From: Geosiphon pyriformis
Lineage: Eukaryota > Glomeromycota > Glomeromycetes > Archaeosporales > Geosiphonaceae
Assembly: GCA_016748015.1 (NCBI GenBank)
Contig: JAAOMT010000176.1
Span: 59,985-123,984 of the forward strand
Reading direction: 5' to 3'
DNA length: 64,000 bases
Positions within the stretch are counted from its first letter, which is position 1. Every line of letters begins with the position of its first letter. A program made the translations under genes and the position numbers. This document shows, one piece after another, positions 60,326 through 64,000 of the stretch. The notes under the pieces are model-generated. The model saw nothing but the letters and a program-made list of their open reading frames with translations. It was not told the origin of the DNA and ran no database searches.

Positions 60326-60815
60326 TTTCAAAATTGATTAGCTACCAATTTTAATAAACCTTTAGTGACTCCAGATCTGGATAGAAAACGTTTCTTTTGA
60401 CAAAAATTCTATTTCTTTTACATTTCTTTTATTTTCTTTTATTTTTCTTATTACAATCATTAGGGTAGCCTACAGACGAGATTCCTGTAGAAAAGTTGAC
60501 TTTCACAGCAAAGTAACTACACATTTTTTTGTGAGCTTCCAGACAAGTAATTCCTGGGAAAGAGTTGACATTTACTACAATGTAACTACATAAAGCAACT
60601 GGCATGGAATTGGCCATTCCACTCATAAGCCCAGCAAGTTCAAATTATAAGAGATAATTTGAAGTTAAAAATTCAGTTACTGGAAGTTCAACCACATCCA
60701 GAAAACGTGAATTCACAGCAAATAAGTATCAACAACATTACAGAAAAGAAACCAAAAACCTCCAGTAACATTTTGTGCTCTTCCACAGAAACAACACAGC
60801 AAAAACAACTTCAAA

Positions 60816-62531
60816 GTGGTGACCACACCAGACACAACAACTCTAGAGTATTACCAATCAATTTACATCCACTGCAAGCAAAGATTCAACATTCCAAACA
60901 GAATTGAAGTTGTCAAGAAATCAGTATACCAATACATTGAAAACTGTATCAACAATTATCTTTTTGGAAATTACAATATCTCAGAAGTTAGAAGCAATCT
61001 TTACAATAATTTAGCACACTATTCACAGTTGGGAACTGAAGACCTTAATAGTGAAACACTTGCCACTTACTTTCACGAACTTAATTTTAACATTATCAAA
61101 TACTGTGAAGAAACATATCCAGTACAGTCTCAATACACTATTGACTTTGAATCGAAAACAGAAACAAGCAACAAAGGCAAAAACAAATTAAAGCAATATT
61201 CAAGAACCACCCCAAATACTCCAACACTACTGAAAACAACTGCCAAACATTTACAAACACCTGAACAAGGAACCAGTTCAAAACTTCCACTTACTATCAC
61301 ACCTTTTCCAACTTCACTTGCACAAACACAAACACCTAATTCACCCTTGAATCGATTTGCAAGACCAGAAGATTTTACATCACTCAGAAGTCTTATCAGA
61401 CAACAAGAACTCCTTCAAACTAGTTCCAATCTCCTTGATTTTCTAGCTGAAAATCAAAGTGAACACTCTGAAACAGCAGCAAACAAAGAAAACAACTCTG
61501 AAATAACCGAAGAAAAATCAATAGACAGTGAAAACGAAGAAGACAAAATGACAACATACATCACAAAAATCCCTGAATTCAATGAAAAAGATATTAAGAC
61601 CAGTCCCCAAGAATGGCTCGACCAAGTTACTAAAGCTGGAGATGCAAATGGATGGAACACTGCCAGAATGTTAAGAACAATTCCCTACTTTCTCAAAGGA
61701 ACAGCAGGAGAATGGTTTGAAAATCTTGCCGCTTCATTCAATGATTGGAATGCTTTCAAAGCAGCCTTTTTTGAACAGTTCACCGACAATAATACCTCCA
61801 TCACTCTTCGCAATTGTTTTCGAAATATCAAACAAGAACTCTCTGAATCCATTATGACTTATATTGGGAAATTCAACAAACTTCTCAGATGGATTCACCA
61901 ACTCGAGACAAATGATTATTATTCCAATGCTCAAATCTTGGATCAATTTATCGCTGGTCTAAAAGATAAACTAATTAAAAAGGTTTGCCCACACGCGCCA
62001 GAAGATTTAAACTCTGCCATACAACATGCGAAAAGATACGAAATGGCCATGGAAGAAGTCAATCGTACAAAACTTGTAAATTTGGCAATTGGAGAAACCA
62101 GCTCAGCAGCTGAAGAAAAAATTGACCAACTCACAAAGAAGGTCAAAAACTATTTTACCAATCAACAACAACAACAACCCCAAAGATATCAACCACCCCA
62201 AAGACGAAATCAAAATAATTTTGCACCACTTTCCAATAACCAACTCCAGAATTGCCATTACTGTAGAATCTCTGGCCACTGGATAAGAGATTGCAGAAAG
62301 CTGCAACGAGACCAACAAAATAGGGGTAATCAACGTTACTCTCCACCACAGCAATCTTATTATCAACCATCACCACCAGCTTACTATCTACCAAGACCCC
62401 AATACCAAAATAACTATTATCAGCCTGCTCCACAACCAATCCAACAGCAATACCAACAACCACTCACACAATATTATCAAGTACCTGCTCGAAGACTGAT
62501 TACACAAAATCAATTCACATCACAAAACTGA
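60816..62531 (+). CDS. Gag polyprotein of element C
   Basis: The open frame runs from about 60,816 to a TGA at 62,529. It has no ATG before 61,548 (MTTYITKIPEFNEKD), so the true start is unclear. The capsid-like Retrotrans_gag core is at about 61,560-62,060: EWLDQVTKAGDANGWNTARM, TIPYFLKGTAGEWFENLAAS, FFEQFTDNNTSITLRNCFRN, MTYIGKFNKLLRW, LNSAIQHAKRYEMAMEEVN. An intact zinc knuckle CHYCRISGHWIRDC lies near 62,254, followed by a Gln/Tyr/Pro-rich tail. Gag forms the particle and binds the RNA. Downstream, three stops in the same frame (TGA, TAA, TAA) separate it from the protease; all three could come from C-to-T change of CGA or CAA, so gag and protease were probably one frame. Confidence 0.85.
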   Translation: MVTTPDTTTLEYYQSIYIHCKQRFNIPNRIEVVKKSVYQYIENCINNYLFGNYNISEVRSNLYNNLAHYSQLGTEDLNSETLATYFHELNFNIIKYCEETYPVQSQYTIDFESKTETSNKGKNKLKQYSRTTPNTPTLLKTTAKHLQTPEQGTSSKLPLTITPFPTSLAQTQTPNSPLNRFARPEDFTSLRSLIRQQELLQTSSNLLDFLAENQSEHSETAANKENNSEITEEKSIDSENEEDKMTTYITKIPEFNEKDIKTSPQEWLDQVTKAGDANGWNTARMLRTIPYFLKGTAGEWFENLAASFNDWNAFKAAFFEQFTDNNTSITLRNCFRNIKQELSESIMTYIGKFNKLLRWIHQLETNDYYSNAQILDQFIAGLKDKLIKKVCPHAPEDLNSAIQHAKRYEMAMEEVNRTKLVNLAIGETSSAAEEKIDQLTKKVKNYFTNQQQQQPQRYQPPQRRNQNNFAPLSNNQLQNCHYCRISGHWIRDCRKLQRDQQNRGNQRYSPPQQSYYQPSPPAYYLPRPQYQNNYYQPAPQPIQQQYQQPLTQYYQVPARRLITQNQFTSQN

Positions 62532-62636
62532 TACCAAGTAAACAACAGTAGAATCAGTTCGAACAACTAATTGGTTCCCCAAAATACCACTTAACCAAGA
62601 CCCAACTATTACCACACTCAACCCAGTTATTTAACA

Positions 62637-63386
62637 ATGCTGAAAAAACAGGATTTTCACCATACTGCACTCTCAGAAGGTAGAGCTGCAGCACAACAAC
62701 AACAAAACCCTTCTCATAACTACACCACTATTCCACCAGCCCAAATTGCTGAAAACGCCAATCTCTCTGATATCTTTTCTTTTGAATTTGAAGCAAATGA
62801 ATCACCATTCTTGCTTAGCAATGCAGCGGCTAATGAGCAAAAAGCCATCACTGCAATGTACACAGAAGCTAAAGTAGAAGAAGAGCCAATTTGCTTGATC
62901 CTAGACAGTGGATCCGCCGGAAGCATTATTACCTACCAGTTAATGCAACAGTTGAAAAGAAATGTCGACCGACCAGCTCAAACAGTAATTGTCACTGCTG
63001 ATGGCATGAAAAAAACCCCAATAGAAGAAATTGACAATTTTCCATTCACTCTTGATGGAATCACCATTCCAGTCAAAGTTTTTGTAATAGACACATCCCA
63101 ATACCAAGCTCTCATTGGAAATGATTGGCTTCAAAAAGCCAATGCTAATCTGAATTGGGAAACACAAGAGTTAACAATTTCCTACCAAGGACAACACGCC
63201 CGGGTATCTGCCATTTGTGGTACATTCAACAAACACTCTGAAAAAGCCCTGGCTTTTGAATTTAAACCAGAAAAAGAAAAACCAATAATTAAAACATTCA
63301 TGGCTCTTGGATCAACGTTCAACTGGGCCGATGAAACAGAACAAGAACATTTTACCCCACACACTAAACCCGAAACCTCTGAATAG
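62637..63386 (+). CDS. Retropepsin-like protease of element C
   Basis: This frame lies in phase with gag. The active site is intact (ICLILDSGSAGSIITYQLM). Flap and fold blocks follow: TVIVTADGMKKTPIEEIDNF, FVIDTSQYQALIGNDWLQKA and LNWETQELTISYQGQHARV. It ends at a TAG after PETSE, and the same frame goes on into the Cys-rich module (IPYLKPDPRK), so the TAG probably replaced CAG. Confidence 0.82.
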   Translation: MLKKQDFHHTALSEGRAAAQQQQNPSHNYTTIPPAQIAENANLSDIFSFEFEANESPFLLSNAAANEQKAITAMYTEAKVEEEPICLILDSGSAGSIITYQLMQQLKRNVDRPAQTVIVTADGMKKTPIEEIDNFPFTLDGITIPVKVFVIDTSQYQALIGNDWLQKANANLNWETQELTISYQGQHARVSAICGTFNKHSEKALAFEFKPEKEKPIIKTFMALGSTFNWADETEQEHFTPHTKPETSE

Positions 63387-63663
63387 AATATACCTTACTT
63401 AAAACCCGATCCAAGAAAACAACGCTCCTATATTCCCCTTAAATGTAAGGACTGCCACAAGAAACTATTGTCAATGGGAGCCTGCATTTCACCTGAAAAA
63501 GAATATAAAAATCATACTTGTTATTACTACAAGGCTTGCCACAGAGAGCGATGAGACCATCTAATAAAAAGGAGCAGAAAATGGAACAACACCCCTTGTT
63601 TGACTTGTGGAGATATGCTACCAGAAAAATGCAATTGGATTGATGTAGCAATGAGAAGAGGCA
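63387..63663 (+). pseudogene. Cys-rich module of element C, truncated
   Basis: In phase with the protease it reads LKCKDCHKKLLSMGACISPE, then CYYYKACHRER, a stop, and CLTCGDMLPEKC. This is the best-preserved copy of the C-x2-C-x-K-K-L-x-S-M-G module also seen in A and B. The continuation known from B (through a Trp-Val-x-Cys-Gly block) is missing. Confidence 0.65.
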
Positions 63664-64000
63664 TTGTTATGGTTTAAGAATTTAGCAAAAAGAATCATAA
63701 AAATAATACAAACTATTCAATCATAATATAGCACAGTAATAATCTTAGAAAGGTAATGATTAACATAGTAGCAAACACCATCTCGCGATAGTAGCAAGCA
63801 CCAGTTAACAATAGCAGCCAACACCAACTGGTGATAGCAGCAAGCACCAGGTTGAAATATCAAAAAGAAAGTATTTTCTCGTAGAACTACAAACATGTAT
63901 ATATACAGTAGTTTTAATATTGGGAAAGAATCAATCAAGTAATAAAAATCATAACTTATCAAGCAATAGATCCAATTTTATCCAACAAACTCCACTTTAA
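63664..64000 (+). mobile_element. Possible LTR of a further insertion
   Basis: Element C is broken here and new sequence begins with TGTTATGG, the TGTTA form shared by the other LTRs of this cluster. It contains four short related units around 63,760-63,860 (core GTAGCAAGCACCA). No coding sequence is seen, and the right end is outside the window. Confidence 0.35.

Larger units (their letters stand above)
59784..63663 (+). mobile_element. Gypsy element C, 5' part (LTR, gag, protease), other family
   Basis: It inserted into element D after TATGT (59779-59783), starting TGTTACCAG. Its proteins are homologous to, but clearly different from, those of A/B/D. It is better preserved, since gag is one open frame of about 570 codons. 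It stops near 63,663 inside the Cys-rich module, where unrelated sequence starting TGTTATGG begins. Its RT and integrase are not in the window. Confidence 0.82.

Overview
The window looks like nuclear DNA of an early-diverging filamentous fungus, most likely an arbuscular mycorrhizal fungus (Glomeromycotina, Rhizophagus-like). This is an inference. It rests on the very low GC content, genes broken by many short GT(A/T)(A/T)GT...AG introns, fungal-type proteins (Zn2Cys6 regulator, HAL/NPR-type kinase), and large decayed Ty3/Gypsy elements whose proteins resemble those I associate with Rhizophagus. All gene models below were spliced by eye. Each complete model gives a coding length divisible by three with no internal stop.

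Positions 1-21.7 kb are a gene-dense block. It holds a stathmin-like gene (-, cut by the left edge), tRNA-Thr(AGU), a PRPF38B splicing factor, tRNA-Asp(GUC), an SNM1A/PSO2 cross-link repair nuclease with an internal 10 x 39-bp coding repeat, an AIM41/YqeY mitochondrial protein, a TUG/UBX4 protein (-), a HAL5/SAT4-type kinase, a Zn2Cys6 transcription factor, mitochondrial ribosomal protein bL21m (-) and a type II Hsp40. From 21.7 to 27.0 kb there is no gene; 23.2-26.8 kb is almost pure A+T. Positions 27.0-37.8 kb carry a protein with two forkhead-like domains, a membrane RING-H2 ubiquitin ligase (-), the primase large subunit PRI2 (-) and a penta-EF-hand protein (-). A second gene-free A+T block runs from 37.8 to 43.4 kb.

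Positions 43.4-64.0 kb are a nest of Ty3/Gypsy retrotransposons. Element A (+; 5' LTR, gag, protease) is cut at 47,672 by the LTR edge of element B. Element B (-, 47,673-57,753) is full length but decayed, with the order gag, protease, Cys-rich module, dUTPase, RT, RNase H, integrase, extra ORF. It shares its right-hand LTR with a partial tandem copy D (-, to 59,783). D is in turn interrupted by element C (+, from 59,784), which is younger, from another family, and whose LTR carries a 20-bp tandem repeat. C breaks off near 63,663. Most stops in these elements fit C-to-T or G-to-A changes, as expected from methylation-linked decay.

The host genes are unlinked housekeeping functions (splicing, DNA repair and replication, mitochondrial translation, protein quality control, signalling). 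I see no operon-like or biosynthetic cluster. Points most worth a second look: the dUTPase and Cys-rich modules of the Gypsy elements, the 20-bp LTR array, the tandem forkhead protein, the SNM1A repeat with two PIP-box-like motifs, and strand-skewed A+T blocks containing what looks like eroded coding sequence.
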